DNA of 47,160 bases from Spirochaetota bacterium (GCA_026398595.1 JAPLSO010000014.1:8336-55495), one strand, 5' to 3'. Shown: positions 25,360-33,861, numbered from the stretch's first letter. Notes: a model not told the origin generated them from the sequence alone. Numbers and translations are program-made.

Positions 25360-26039
25360 CCAGTGTCCTGTCAGCCAAGGGTTTGCGCTTCGATTTTCCC
25401 ACGGAGCGGAGGCTTGGCGCCCTCGCCATGGCCTGGGACGATGGAGCCAACCACCAGATCACCTTCCTCCGGAAAGACAGACTGGCTGCGGCGGCCAAAG
25501 GCGGCGAATACGCCTCGATGCTGGCGAGCGCCGACCTTGTCCTGCTCGCCGCTCCACAGACAGCCGATCTTGCCGCGATTGTCGGAAAGGCTAGGACCGT
25601 CCCCCGCGCAATCGAGGTTCCTTTGCACAGAACGGAATATATCAACCTCTATAAGCCTTTCGAGGCCGAGGGTGAAATCGAACTCATCGAAGCCTTCCAG
25701 CCGCTCAAGGTTCTGTCCATCCTCCTTTCGGCACTGGAATTGCGCGGAGGTTCGGTTTTCATTCTGGGGGGACGGCCGGCGATTCTCCAGGCTGCCGAGA
25801 GCAATCTTAAATCGACCTTCCCCGGACTGAAGGTCGTGGGGAGATCGCGGGGCGATTACCGCCTGGGCGAGGAGTGCGCCATCATGAGCGCCATTCAGAA
25901 ATCGGCACCGGATATGATCATCGTCGGTTCTCTCGTCCGGGGGGAGGAACTCTGGATCCCCCGGCACATGCGCTATACCCGCTCGGGGATCTTTTTCCAT
26001 GATCCTTCCATAATCGAGGTCCTCGCCGGCAAAGCATAG
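25341..26039 (+). CDS. WecG/TagA/CpsF-like glycosyltransferase family protein
   Basis: 232 aa resembling the WecG/TagA family that adds N-acetylmannosamine (or a similar sugar) to undecaprenyl-linked intermediates. Family-like features are the N-terminal DLVLLAAPQT region and a C-terminal nucleotide-sugar block: LKVVGRSRGDYRLGEE, SAPDMIIVGSLVRGEELWI and RSGIFFHDPSIIEVLAGK. It begins inside the end of rsmE (19-bp overlap). The family's usual first-half active-site Asp (TPNxxxx-D) was not clear, so this may be a divergent or non-catalytic member. Confidence 0.72.
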   Translation: METIDLTSVLSAKGLRFDFPTERRLGALAMAWDDGANHQITFLRKDRLAAAAKGGEYASMLASADLVLLAAPQTADLAAIVGKARTVPRAIEVPLHRTEYINLYKPFEAEGEIELIEAFQPLKVLSILLSALELRGGSVFILGGRPAILQAAESNLKSTFPGLKVVGRSRGDYRLGEECAIMSAIQKSAPDMIIVGSLVRGEELWIPRHMRYTRSGIFFHDPSIIEVLAGKA

Positions 26040-26072
26040 TTTCCGTACCAAGTTCTCCAAACACCCCGGTAG

Positions 26073-27263
26073 ATGAATGTCTACTCGACAATCAACCGAG
26101 TCGGCTTTATCTGGGATGGCATAGTTCCAATAATGCAGGTAATGAGAGCCGTAGCTTACTGGGACATAGACGTGGCCCGGATCAAGGCCGTCCGCAACGA
26201 ACTCGAAATATGGTTTGATCTGCGCATAGCCACGACCTTCGGCGAACTCCGCGATCTTCTCGCCAAAGTGAGGATAGACGCTCTCGTCCTCGGTACTCCC
26301 AAGACGGACTCAGCCGCAGTCGCCTCCATTCTCGAGAGCCTCGCCAAGGATGTGTTCTGCCCGGTATTTGCCCTTGTCGACATAAGTTCGGCCAGCCCGG
26401 CCTACAGCCTGGATAGGGCTGTCATCGTCTGCGGAACCGAGCTGCCCCTGCTCAGGCACAAGATCGCTTCGGCTATCGGGGGAATGGATCGCTATTTCGA
26501 GTCCGAGTCGCGGATATTCATTGGCCGCAGCGAGGCTATCCGGAAAGTGGCGGCTACCGTGAGGAAGTACGCCGATTCGGAACATCCCGTCCTCGTCTAT
26601 GGGGAGACGGGCACGGGAAAGGAACTCGCTGCTAACGCCCTGCACTACCTCTCCTCGCGGAGGGACGCCGCCTTCATCGCCCTCAACTGCTCGGCTCTTC
26701 CTGAAAACCTTGTCGAAAGCGAGCTCTTCGGCACGGAAAGGGGGGCTTTCACCGACGCCGTACGCCACGAGGGAGCTTTATCCCGAGCCGAGGGGGGAAC
26801 GCTCTTTCTGGATGAGGTCGGCTCCATGGCGATAGCCGTTCAGCCCAAACTCCTCAGGGCCCTCGAGTCCGGGGAATATTGGCGCCTGGGCGCGGATAAG
26901 TCGGAGAGATCGGATTTTCGTCTCGTCTGCGCCACCTGTGAAAATCTGGTTAACCTTTCCGAGCGCAGACTTTTCAGGACCGACCTTCTGTACCGGATTT
27001 CGGACCTCGTCGTGGCTATACCGCCTCTGCGTGAGAGATTGGAGGATGTGCGGATTCTCTCCGAGCACTTCTGTGCGAAATCGGGCAAGGGTTTTTGCAG
27101 CCTCTCTGAGGAGGCGGTGGACAGGCTCGAGGCTTACTCCTGGCCGGGCAACGTTAGGGAACTCAAATCGGTGATCAACAGAGCCTGCGCCAATGTCCAG
27201 AGCGGCACCATCAGGGCTGACGACATTGTCTTCATAACGCTTTTCGGCGATCGGGGCCGCTAG
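26073..27263 (+). CDS. Sigma-54-interaction-like AAA+ protein lacking a DNA-binding domain
   Basis: 396 aa. An N-terminal ~155-residue region looks receiver-like (AVAYWDIDVARIKAVRNELE; IDALVLGTPKTDSAAVASIL) but lacks a clear phospho-acceptor. An NtrC-type AAA+ domain follows: Walker A GETGTGKE (~177-184), the sigma-54 contact loop as GAFTDA (224-229, normally GAFTGA), Walker B GTLFLDEVG, FRTDLLYRI, and sensor II SWPGNVRELK. The protein ends ~30 residues later (DDIVFITLFGDRGR) with no helix-turn-helix. The start is uncertain (26073, 26133 or 26142). The 3' end overlaps the convergent methyltransferase gene by 32 bp. It may act from solution or on a non-sigma-54 target. Confidence 0.87.
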   Translation: MNVYSTINRVGFIWDGIVPIMQVMRAVAYWDIDVARIKAVRNELEIWFDLRIATTFGELRDLLAKVRIDALVLGTPKTDSAAVASILESLAKDVFCPVFALVDISSASPAYSLDRAVIVCGTELPLLRHKIASAIGGMDRYFESESRIFIGRSEAIRKVAATVRKYADSEHPVLVYGETGTGKELAANALHYLSSRRDAAFIALNCSALPENLVESELFGTERGAFTDAVRHEGALSRAEGGTLFLDEVGSMAIAVQPKLLRALESGEYWRLGADKSERSDFRLVCATCENLVNLSERRLFRTDLLYRISDLVVAIPPLRERLEDVRILSEHFCAKSGKGFCSLSEEAVDRLEAYSWPGNVRELKSVINRACANVQSGTIRADDIVFITLFGDRGR

Positions 27264-27984
27264 AGAGAGTCCCCGTCTTCCTGAAAAGCCTGCCAAGATA
27301 GACGAGTTCGGTCTCGTCGAGAGCCGCCCGTTCGCAGATATCCCTCAGGAATTCCCCGACATGGTTTTCGTCGCTCTTCTTGAAAAAGCCGATGGAACCC
27401 AGGTATGAGAGCAACCCCGACACCTCGTTCTCTATGGCCGACCGCTGGACCGGTTTTGCCTCGAAGGCGCGAGTATTGGCTGGCTCGGCTCTTCTCAGGG
27501 CAGAGGCAAGCTCCCAGCAGGCAATCTGGACAGCCTGGGCGACATTGAGGGAGGGACAGGCCTCAGAGGTCGGGATGTGGACGGCTATCGTGCAGATCTT
27601 GAGCTCGGCGTCCGAAAGGCCGCTTCGTTCCGAGCCGAAGACGAGGCCGAGGGGGGCCGGGGCCCGCTCGGCGAAAGCCGCGGCAAAGGATTCGACGTCG
27701 CGGGAGACGCGCTTGCGCCTCTCCCCCAGCCTGCGCGTGAAGCCGGCCGAAAAGGAAAATCCGGCCAAGGCCTCGCCGAGGCTTTTAAAACGCAGGGCTT
27801 TCTCATAGATATCCTCGGAATGTACGGCCATGGACCTCAGACGCGCCTCATCGTAGTCGGGACAAGCGGCGAGGAAGAGCCTGCCGATCCCCATGGTCTT
27901 CATCGCCCTGCAGATGGAGCCGACGTTGCCCGGCTCCCTAATCCCGCAGAGGACGATAGCGATGTCGGACAGGGACGAGGCCAC
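27232..27984 (-). CDS. TrmH/TrmJ-type SPOUT RNA methyltransferase
   Basis: 250-aa methyltransferase, most like TrmJ, which 2'-O-methylates tRNA position 32. Knot motifs are intact: IAIVLCGIREPGNVGSICRA (motif 1), LGLVFGSERSGLSDAEL (motif 2) and IPTSEACPSLNVAQAVQIA (motif 3). A C-terminal ~80-residue helical extension (FFKKSDENHVGEFLRDICER) also matches TrmJ. The GTG start at 27984 is chosen because GAGGTGGG lies 8-10 nt upstream and the first motif would otherwise be far from the N-terminus. Divergent from the SDR gene. Target nucleotide not certain. Confidence 0.9.
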   Translation of the reverse strand: MASSLSDIAIVLCGIREPGNVGSICRAMKTMGIGRLFLAACPDYDEARLRSMAVHSEDIYEKALRFKSLGEALAGFSFSAGFTRRLGERRKRVSRDVESFAAAFAERAPAPLGLVFGSERSGLSDAELKICTIAVHIPTSEACPSLNVAQAVQIACWELASALRRAEPANTRAFEAKPVQRSAIENEVSGLLSYLGSIGFFKKSDENHVGEFLRDICERAALDETELVYLGRLFRKTGTLSSGPDRRKAL

Positions 27985-28009
27985 GCTTGACCCACCTCTC
28001 GGGTTCGGC

Positions 28010-28038
28010 TTGCCCCACGAGCGGGGGCGATTTATAGT
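28010..28038 (+). promoter_or_regulatory. Promoter of the SDR gene, predicted leaderless
   Basis: -35 TTGCCC (28010-28015), 17-bp spacer, -10 TATAGT (28033-28038). The ATG at 28045 starts 7 nt after the -10, at the expected transcription start, with no room for a ribosome site. Confidence 0.6.
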
Positions 28039-28044
28039 AGTCCC

Positions 28045-28824
28045 ATGACAGGGGCTGAACAAGCCGCCCGAAGGGGCGGAGACGCTGAAGGGAGTTTTTC
28101 CTCCCTGGCGGGGCGCCGCGCCCTCGTCGTCGGCGGCTCCGGGGGCATAGGCTCGGCCCTTTCGGCCGCCCTTGCCCGGCGCGGCGCCTCAGTCCTCGTC
28201 CACGGCCGGTCCGAGGCGAAAATCGGTGATCTTCTCGCCTCGATCCGCGCATCGGGTGGTTCGGCCGAAGGCTTCGCCGCCGATATCCAGACGCCTGCCT
28301 CCTTCGTTGAAGCCCTCTCCCCTTTCGGATCTTTCGATGTCGTGGCCATCGCCTTTGGTCCTTTCGTACGCAAAACCCTGGCTTCCACTTCGCCTGCAGA
28401 CTGGGAGAGGCTGGCTCTCCTTGATTTAGCCCTCCCCGGCGCGCTTGCCTGCCATTTCCTGCCGTCCATGCTCGAGCGGGGTTTCGGCCGCTTCCTTTTC
28501 TTCGGAGGATCGCGGACGGACACCATCAGGGCATACCGCTCCAACGCGGCCTATGCCGCTGCCAAGACAGGCCTTGGCGTTCTCGTCAAGTCGATAGCCG
28601 CCGAGGGCGCGGAACGTGACGTCGCTGCCATCCTCGTCTGCCCCGGCGTTGTCGATACCGAGTATCTGGACAAAGTCGCCAGGATAGAGGCGGTCGCGAT
28701 GGCCCCCAAAGGCCTGCTCCTCGATCCTGAGGATCTCGCCAGTGCTGCCCTCGATCTTCTGGAAGGCGAACCCTGCATCGCTTCGGGGGCCATCGTCTCC
28801 CTCGACGCGGGCTTCAACCCTTGA
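28045..28824 (+). CDS. Short-chain dehydrogenase/reductase
   Basis: 259-aa NAD(P)-dependent oxidoreductase of the classical SDR fold. The cofactor motif GGSGGIGSALS sits at ~residues 30-40, after a ~20-residue N-terminal extension. The active-site serine is in FGGSRTD and the Tyr/Lys pair in AAYAAAKTGLGVLVKS. LVCPGVVDTEYLD follows as expected, and the usual NxAG strand is altered to AIAFGPF. Substrate unknown. The STAS-domain gene follows after 38 bp but has its own promoter. Confidence 0.9.
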   Translation: MTGAEQAARRGGDAEGSFSSLAGRRALVVGGSGGIGSALSAALARRGASVLVHGRSEAKIGDLLASIRASGGSAEGFAADIQTPASFVEALSPFGSFDVVAIAFGPFVRKTLASTSPADWERLALLDLALPGALACHFLPSMLERGFGRFLFFGGSRTDTIRAYRSNAAYAAAKTGLGVLVKSIAAEGAERDVAAILVCPGVVDTEYLDKVARIEAVAMAPKGLLLDPEDLASAALDLLEGEPCIASGAIVSLDAGFNP

Positions 28825-28827
28825 GGT

Positions 28828-28856
28828 TTGACAAGGATGACGGCCGGCGCTATTAT
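28828..28856 (+). promoter_or_regulatory. Promoter of the STAS-domain gene, predicted leaderless
   Basis: Perfect -35 TTGACA (28828-28833), 17-bp spacer, -10 TATTAT (28851-28856). The ATG at 28863 is exactly 7 nt past the -10. This is the clearest of the leaderless-type promoters in the window. Confidence 0.75.
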
Positions 28857-28862
28857 GGCGCC

Positions 28863-29429
28863 ATGTCTTCGAGGATGCTCGAAAGGGCGAAAGCCGCGGC
28901 CGGAATCGGCACCGATTCCAAGGCAGCCGAAGGCCACCAGCCCGCGCCTTCCTCCTTCGAGCCCCTGCCTAATATCCCCGGCGCTCTCTGCTGGAGGCCT
29001 CTGGGTATCTTGGATGCCGAAAACTGCGGCCTTTTCTGCGACGAATTCAAGGCTGAGGCAGTACCAGAAGCCCTGGTTCTGATCGATTTTTCCAAGCTGG
29101 ACGGCCTCGGGCCGGCTGGCGTCGGCCTTCTGGCCGCCCTGCAGAAGCGGCAGAGGGCCGCGGGCGGCGATCTCATTCTCTTCGGCGTCAGACCCAAGTT
29201 GCAGCGTTTTATAGATTCCATGGGTTTTGGAAGCTTTTTCTCGACGGCATTGGATCAGCGGTCCGCTGTTGAGTATATTCTCGGTGTGAAGCGCGACATA
29301 TTCCCCCTTGCTGCGGCCTGTCCTGCCTGTTCCTCACATTTAGGCTTGAAGGGACCGGGCAGGAGCCGATGCAGGGTATGCAAGGCTGTCCTGACGGTCC
29401 TTCCGGATGGAACGATCGAACTGGGGTGA
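28863..29429 (+). CDS. STAS-domain protein with C-terminal zinc ribbon
   Basis: 188 aa. Residues ~45-140 resemble a STAS / anti-sigma-factor-antagonist domain: ALCWRPLGILDAENCGLFCD, VLIDFSKLDGLGPAGVGLLA and DLILFGVRPKLQRFIDSMGF, the last being the helix after the usual phosphorylatable region. The phospho-site pattern is LDGLGPAG instead of the usual DSSG-like motif, so phospho-regulation is doubtful. The C-terminus has a zinc-ribbon pattern C-x2-C-x13-C-x2-C (CPAC ... CRVC). This pairing is unusual for a STAS protein. Head of a plus-strand run with YbjN, PspA and a winged-helix protein. Confidence 0.82.
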   Translation: MSSRMLERAKAAAGIGTDSKAAEGHQPAPSSFEPLPNIPGALCWRPLGILDAENCGLFCDEFKAEAVPEALVLIDFSKLDGLGPAGVGLLAALQKRQRAAGGDLILFGVRPKLQRFIDSMGFGSFFSTALDQRSAVEYILGVKRDIFPLAAACPACSSHLGLKGPGRSRCRVCKAVLTVLPDGTIELG

Positions 29430-29448
29430 ATGTCGGCCTTCCTGAACC

Positions 29449-29468
29449 GCCCGAAAGGGGTTTCGGGC
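29449..29468 (+). other. Stem-loop between the STAS and YbjN genes
   Basis: Perfect 8-bp stem GCCCGAAA / TTTCGGGC around a GGGG loop, just before the ribosome site AAGGAGG of the next gene. No T run follows, so it is not a textbook terminator. It may reduce read-through or protect the downstream mRNA. Confidence 0.55.
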
Positions 29469-29487
29469 TCACCTAAGGAGGAGATAC

Positions 29488-29883
29488 ATGGAGAGGTTTT
29501 CCAAGGTTGAGGAATACCTGATAGACCTGCGCATTTCCTATCAGGAGATCTCGCCGGGAGCTTGGCTCGTCGAGGACGAGTCCAAGGGTTTGCCCAAGAT
29601 GGTGGTCAGCCAGACTGAACCCATCGTGATGATACGGGCCGACGTGATGCCGGCACCCAAGACGGGAAGGGAGGAGCTCTTCTCCTTGCTTCTGCGCCTG
29701 AATGGAAGCGATTTCCTCCACGGGGCCTACGCCCTTGACGGCGAGGAAATCGTGGCTATCGATACGCTGGAATACGAGACGATGGACAGGAACGAATTCC
29801 GCGCCTCCCTGGAGACGATGGCCTTCGCCCTGGGTCAGCACTATCCTTTACTCTCGAAGTTCGCCGCCAAGAAGGAGGAGTAG
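29488..29883 (+). CDS. YbjN-domain protein
   Basis: 131-aa soluble protein resembling the YbjN/type-III-chaperone-like fold. It opens MERFSKVEEYLIDLRISYQE, has LFSLLLRLNGSDFLHGAYAL in the middle, and ends in a helical ASLETMAFALGQHYPLLSKF segment. ATG at 29488 with a strong AAGGAGG. It lies 3 bp upstream of pspA, implying tight co-translation. YbjN proteins occur next to PspA in several bacteria; the biochemical role is unknown. Confidence 0.8.
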   Translation: MERFSKVEEYLIDLRISYQEISPGAWLVEDESKGLPKMVVSQTEPIVMIRADVMPAPKTGREELFSLLLRLNGSDFLHGAYALDGEEIVAIDTLEYETMDRNEFRASLETMAFALGQHYPLLSKFAAKKEE

Positions 29884-29886
29884 GAC

Positions 29887-30597
29887 ATGGGTATTTTCGA
29901 CAGACTTAAGACGGTGATCTCATCCAACATGAATGATCTCATCTCCAAGGCCGAGAATCCCGAGAAGATGCTGAACCAGATGATCGTCGATATGAACCAG
30001 CAGCTGATCGATTCCAAGAAAGCCGTGGCTATGGCCATCGCGGATGAGAAGCGCCTCGAGCGTGAACTCATCGAAAACAAGGCACAGGCCGGGGACTGGG
30101 AGAAGAAAGCCATGCTGGCCGTTCGCGCGGGCAGGGACGATCTGGCCAAGGAAGCCCTCCTCAGGAAGCAGGAGCACGAATCCTACGTCGGCCAGCTGGG
30201 AACGCAATGGCAGGCCCAGAAAGATTCGGTGGAGAAACTCAAGGAGTCCCTGCGCCAGCTTCAGTCCAAGATCGAGGAGGCTTCGCGCAAGAAGAACATT
30301 CTCATCGCCAGGGCCAAGCGTGCCGAGGCACAGGAGAAGATCAATCAAACCATGTCTTCGCTGGCCGGCAACAAGAGCGCCTTTGACACCTTCGACAGGA
30401 TGGCGAAAAAAGTGGACGAACTCGAGGCGAGGACGGAGGCGCAGAAGGAACTCGACGATTCGACGAGCGGCGCCAGCCTCGATAAGCAATTCGCCGCCCT
30501 GGAAGCTTCCCCCGAGGCCGCAGACAACCTTCTTGAGGATCTCAAGCGCAGGATGCTGACCTCAGACGCAGGCCAGGTTGACGAAAAAAATCCCTGA
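29887..30597 (+). CDS. pspA: PspA/IM30 family phage-shock protein
   Basis: 236-aa peripheral membrane protein that forms ESCRT-III-like assemblies protecting the inner membrane under stress. The N-terminal amphipathic helix MGIFDRLKTVISSNMNDLIS is typical. Long coiled coil follows (EKMLNQMIVDMNQQLIDSKK; KDSVEKLKESLRQLQSKIEE; KKNILIARAKRAEAQEKINQ). The C-terminal LDKQFAALE and LEDLKRRML match the family. ATG at 29887 with AGGAGGAG upstream. No pspF or pspBC nearby; the adjacent winged-helix gene could be a local regulator. Confidence 0.94.
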   Translation: MGIFDRLKTVISSNMNDLISKAENPEKMLNQMIVDMNQQLIDSKKAVAMAIADEKRLERELIENKAQAGDWEKKAMLAVRAGRDDLAKEALLRKQEHESYVGQLGTQWQAQKDSVEKLKESLRQLQSKIEEASRKKNILIARAKRAEAQEKINQTMSSLAGNKSAFDTFDRMAKKVDELEARTEAQKELDDSTSGASLDKQFAALEASPEAADNLLEDLKRRMLTSDAGQVDEKNP

Positions 30598-30623
30598 AAC
30601 GACCGCCGCCTGAGGATCGGGCG

Positions 30624-31325
30624 GTGAAACTCATTCCGATGAAGGTTCTCCTCGTCCATCGGGGAGAGCCTTTTTCTTTTCCCCGTATGGGCGCCTCGAG
30701 CCTGGCGCCTCCTTTCATCTTCGTCCAGGCCGACTGGCGTGGGCCTGAAGGAGGGCTTCGGACGCTTCCCAAAGGCTACTCGGCCTATGTCCTTCCCTGC
30801 CCCCTGTACCATGATCTTGGAAAGACCGATCGCCCTGCCCTCTGCCTCGTCTACGGCGAACCCGACGACGCGTTGGCCTGCATGGAATCCGGGGCCGTGG
30901 ACTTCCTGCGGGAAGGCTGGAACCTCCACGAGCTGGGCGCACGCCTCTATCGCCTCTGGAGGCCTGAATTCGAAGTGAGCGGGGCCTTGGTGTCGATGCG
31001 GGGCGAAAGTCTGTACTTGATCAAATCTTCAGACAGACAGGATCCTGAGGCTTCGGTAGATCTGACGCCTGGAGGCGCCGCTTTCCTGCGTACCCTTCTC
31101 GCCTATAGGAACAGCCCGGTACCCGCAAGGGTTCTCGAAGAAGCTTCGGGTCGGGCCGATGGCAATTTTCGCTCTCTCCCCATGCAGATTTCAAGGCTCA
31201 GGTCGCGTCTTTCTACCCTCGAGCCCTCCCTTGGCAGGCGTATCCGATCCTGCGGCGGGGGAACCTATTGTCTTTATACGGATGAAGGCTCAGACGCGGT
31301 GACCTGGGCCGGGACGATCGCCTGA
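30624..31325 (+). CDS. Winged-helix protein with degenerate receiver-like N-terminus
   Basis: 233 aa. The C-terminal ~95 residues look like an OmpR-type winged helix: LTPGGAAFLRTLLAYRNSPV, LPMQISRLRSRLSTLEPSLG and the wing RIRSCGGGTYCLY. The first ~115 residues have a receiver-like alternation (CLVYGEPDDALACMESGAVD, FLREGWNLHELGARLYRLW) but no aligned phospho-acceptor Asp or acidic pair. The GTG at 30624 has TGAGGA 7 nt upstream; ATG 30639 is an alternative. The start lies within a 6-bp hairpin (ACCGCC 30602-30607 / GGCGGT 30620-30625). A DNA-binding role is inferred; its position after pspA suggests an envelope-stress link. Confidence 0.72.
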   Translation: MKLIPMKVLLVHRGEPFSFPRMGASSLAPPFIFVQADWRGPEGGLRTLPKGYSAYVLPCPLYHDLGKTDRPALCLVYGEPDDALACMESGAVDFLREGWNLHELGARLYRLWRPEFEVSGALVSMRGESLYLIKSSDRQDPEASVDLTPGGAAFLRTLLAYRNSPVPARVLEEASGRADGNFRSLPMQISRLRSRLSTLEPSLGRRIRSCGGGTYCLYTDEGSDAVTWAGTIA

Positions 31326-31329
31326 GCTT

Positions 31330-32613
31330 TCAGCAATCGGTCTGCCGCTCGATGTGGGCGCCCAGGGCCTGAAGCCGTTCGCTGATCCTCTCGTAGCCCC
31401 GCTCAATCTGGTAGACGTTCTGGATAATGCTCTTTCCATCGGCGCAGAGAGCCGCGATGACCATCGCCATTCCGGCCCTGACATCGGGTGAGACAAGGAG
31501 GGCGCCCGAAAGACGGGTGGGTCCCGAGACGACGGCCCTGTGAGGGTCGCAGAGGACGATGCGCGCCCCCATGGCGATGAGCTTGTCCACAAAGAACATG
31601 CGCGATTCGAACATTTTCTCGTGGATGAGGGCCGTCCCCTCGGTCTGGGTGGCGACCACGGTCATAATCGAGGTGAGATCAGGGGGAAAACCGGGCCAGG
31701 GCGAATCGTCGATCTTGGGGATCTGGCCGCCCAGATCGGGGGCGACCTTCATTATCTGGTTGCTCGGAACGTAGAGGTTGTCGCCCTTCACCTCCCAGGA
31801 TATACCTAATCGGCTGAATCCGACCTTAAGGGGAGGCAGGTCTTCCTTGTTCACGCCTTCGATCGTGATCTCCCCATGGGTGACGGCGGCGAGGCCGATG
31901 AAGGAGCCTATTTCCATGTAGTCGGGGCCGATCTTATAGGTCGTCCCATGAAGCTCCTGGACGCCGCGGATGGTGAGCATATTCGAGCCTACACCCTGGA
32001 TGTCGGCGCCCATCGCGTTGAGCATGAGGCAAAGGTCCTGGACATGGGGCTCGGAGGCGGCATTACGCAGCACCGTGGTGCCTTCGGCCAGGACGGCCGC
32101 CATAAGGGCGTTCTCGGTGCCGGTGACCGAAGCTTCATCGAGGAAGATGGGCGCCCCTTTCAGCTTTGCCGCGCTGAACTTGAGTGTTCCCTCGGTCGTG
32201 ATTCTGGCCCCCAGTTCCTGGAATGCGAGAAGATGGGTGTCGATGCGCCTCCTGCCGATCGTGTCGCCTCCCGGCGGGGGGAGAATAGCCTGGCCGTACT
32301 TGGCGAGAAGGGGACCGGCGAAAAGGATGGAGGCACGTACCTTGCGCGACTGTTCGTCGGGCACGTCCTGGCGATCTATCGGCCGCGGGTCTATCGTCCA
32401 CTCGTGGTCGCCGCTCTTTTCGACCTGGGCGCCCAGATGCCTGAGAACCTCGATCATGACGTTGACGTCTTCTATATCGGGGATGTTGCCGAGGACGACG
32501 GGCCCCCCGGCAAGGACAGACGCGGCCAGGCAGGGCAGGGCGGCATTCTTGTTTCCCGAGGCGGTGATCTTCCCCTTCATGGGATAGCCGCCTTCCACCA
32601 GGTACTTGTACAT
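31330..32613 (-). CDS. murA: UDP-N-acetylglucosamine 1-carboxyvinyltransferase
   Basis: 427-aa cytosolic enzyme adding enolpyruvate from PEP to UDP-GlcNAc, the first committed step of peptidoglycan synthesis. The N-terminus [20 protein letters not shown] with GNKNAALP is classic. The catalytic loop, where most MurA has a Cys (C115 in E. coli), reads [20 protein letters not shown]; the position corresponding to that Cys appears to be Pro or Gly rather than Cys (or Asp), judged without an alignment. TRVS-type and [17 protein letters not shown] regions are present. The ATG at 32613 has no ribosome site and sits at the predicted transcription start. Single-gene unit divergent from pyrC. Confidence 0.94.
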   Translation of the reverse strand: MYKYLVEGGYPMKGKITASGNKNAALPCLAASVLAGGPVVLGNIPDIEDVNVMIEVLRHLGAQVEKSGDHEWTIDPRPIDRQDVPDEQSRKVRASILFAGPLLAKYGQAILPPPGGDTIGRRRIDTHLLAFQELGARITTEGTLKFSAAKLKGAPIFLDEASVTGTENALMAAVLAEGTTVLRNAASEPHVQDLCLMLNAMGADIQGVGSNMLTIRGVQELHGTTYKIGPDYMEIGSFIGLAAVTHGEITIEGVNKEDLPPLKVGFSRLGISWEVKGDNLYVPSNQIMKVAPDLGGQIPKIDDSPWPGFPPDLTSIMTVVATQTEGTALIHEKMFESRMFFVDKLIAMGARIVLCDPHRAVVSGPTRLSGALLVSPDVRAGMAMVIAALCADGKSIIQNVYQIERGYERISERLQALGAHIERQTDC

Positions 32614-32619
32614 GGTCCA

Positions 32620-32648
32620 ACTGTATGATCAGTTCGGCGTTTGGTCAA
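32620..32648 (-). promoter_or_regulatory. murA: Promoter of murA, predicted leaderless
   Basis: Minus strand: -35 TTGACC (32648-32643), 17-bp spacer, -10 TACAGT (32625-32620), then 6 nt and the ATG at 32613. The MurA N-terminus is well conserved, so the start codon is secure, which makes this the best-anchored leaderless case. Confidence 0.7.
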
Positions 32649-32742
32649 TCGCGGACTATCCATGCCCAAAGGCCGGGACTTACTCGGCTGTGGGGGAAAG
32701 GCTATAGTTCTGGGAAGGGTAAAACAAGCGAAAGGGGCAGCG

Positions 32743-33804
32743 ATGGTCGATCCGAAGGAAAGCATTAGGGATAAAAATCTGAAAGCAAGGCCAGAAAGGT
32801 CTGCCCTCGGGCTGCCAATGCCCGACGACTTCCATCTCCATCTGCGGCAGGGCGAGGCTATGGTCCTCTACGCGCGGCGGGAGGCACTCTCCTTCGGCAG
32901 AGCTCTTGTCATGCCCAACACGCTTCCCCCTATCGCCAGCTCCGAATCTATTTCCATCTATAAAAAACAAATACTCGCCGCGCTTTCCGAAGGTTCGGGC
33001 TTCGAACCTCTCATGAGCTTCAAGCTCCTTCCCGGAATGTCGGCCGAAGATCTTCGCGCCTGCGCCGAGGCTGGCGCTATCGCCGGCAAGTACTATCCTT
33101 CGGGAGCGACGACGAACGCAGCCGATGGTCCCAGGTCGCCCGATGAGGTTTCGGAGGCGCTGGATGCCATGGAGGAATCGGGTATCGTACTCTGTATCCA
33201 CGGCGAGGACCCCGAGGCACCCAGCCTCGGCCGCGAAATCGCCTTCCTGCGCCAGGTCGAAGGGATCATGACCCGATGGCCCAGGCTGAAGATCGTCCTC
33301 GAACACCTCTCCACGGCCGAAGCCGCAGCCTTCGTCGCCTCGGGGCCCCCGCGCCTCGCTGCCACCCTTACGGCCCACCACCTTCTCTATACGATCGACG
33401 ACATGCTTGGCGGGAGCTTGAATCCCCATATTTTCTGCAAACCTATTCTCAAATCGGCCGCGGACCGGAGAGCGTTGCGGCTGGCTGCCTTTTCGGGCTC
33501 TCCCAAGTTCTTCTTCGGCAGCGACTCCGCTCCACATCCGCGGAATAGGAAGGAAAGCGCATCGGCTCCGGGCGGTGTCTATTCGGCCCCGACGGCCATC
33601 CCTGCCCTCGCAGGTTTGTTCGAGGCCGAGGGAACGCTGGCCGCCCTCCCGGGCTTCCTTGCCCAGTTCGGAGCCGCTTTCTACGGCCTGGCCTCTCCGA
33701 GCGGCTATATTGAACTCCTAAAGTGCGATTGGGTCGTGCCCGGGGAGATCGACGGCGTCGTCCCCATGTGCGCGGGGGAAAAGCTGGCCTGGAACTTCGC
33801 CTAG
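32743..33804 (+). CDS. pyrC: Dihydroorotase (class II, PyrC type)
   Basis: 353-aa amidohydrolase that interconverts N-carbamoyl-aspartate and dihydroorotate in pyrimidine synthesis. The metal site begins with DDFHLHLRQGE (HxH; class II members usually have RDG). The bridging lysine is in GKYYPSGATTNAADG. Other ligand motifs are LCIHGEDPE, IVLEHLSTAEA and LTAHHLLYTIDD, and the active-site Asp is in FFGSDSAPHPR. Length is normal. ATG at 32743 with AAAGGGG upstream; a possible -10 TATAGT lies at 32703-32708. Other pyr genes are not in the window. Confidence 0.94.
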   Translation: MVDPKESIRDKNLKARPERSALGLPMPDDFHLHLRQGEAMVLYARREALSFGRALVMPNTLPPIASSESISIYKKQILAALSEGSGFEPLMSFKLLPGMSAEDLRACAEAGAIAGKYYPSGATTNAADGPRSPDEVSEALDAMEESGIVLCIHGEDPEAPSLGREIAFLRQVEGIMTRWPRLKIVLEHLSTAEAAAFVASGPPRLAATLTAHHLLYTIDDMLGGSLNPHIFCKPILKSAADRRALRLAAFSGSPKFFFGSDSAPHPRNRKESASAPGGVYSAPTAIPALAGLFEAEGTLAALPGFLAQFGAAFYGLASPSGYIELLKCDWVVPGEIDGVVPMCAGEKLAWNFA

Positions 33805-33861
33805 GAGCCGCCATGTTCCCCGAGGGCAGCGTCCCCGCCGTGAATCCCTGTCCGGGGAGCT

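Noticed and set aside
33813-33860. Inverted repeat TTCCCCG...CGGGGAG between pyrC and the SGNH gene as a terminator
   Set aside because: Only 6-bp arms, a loop of ~30 nt and no T run; not strong enough to list.
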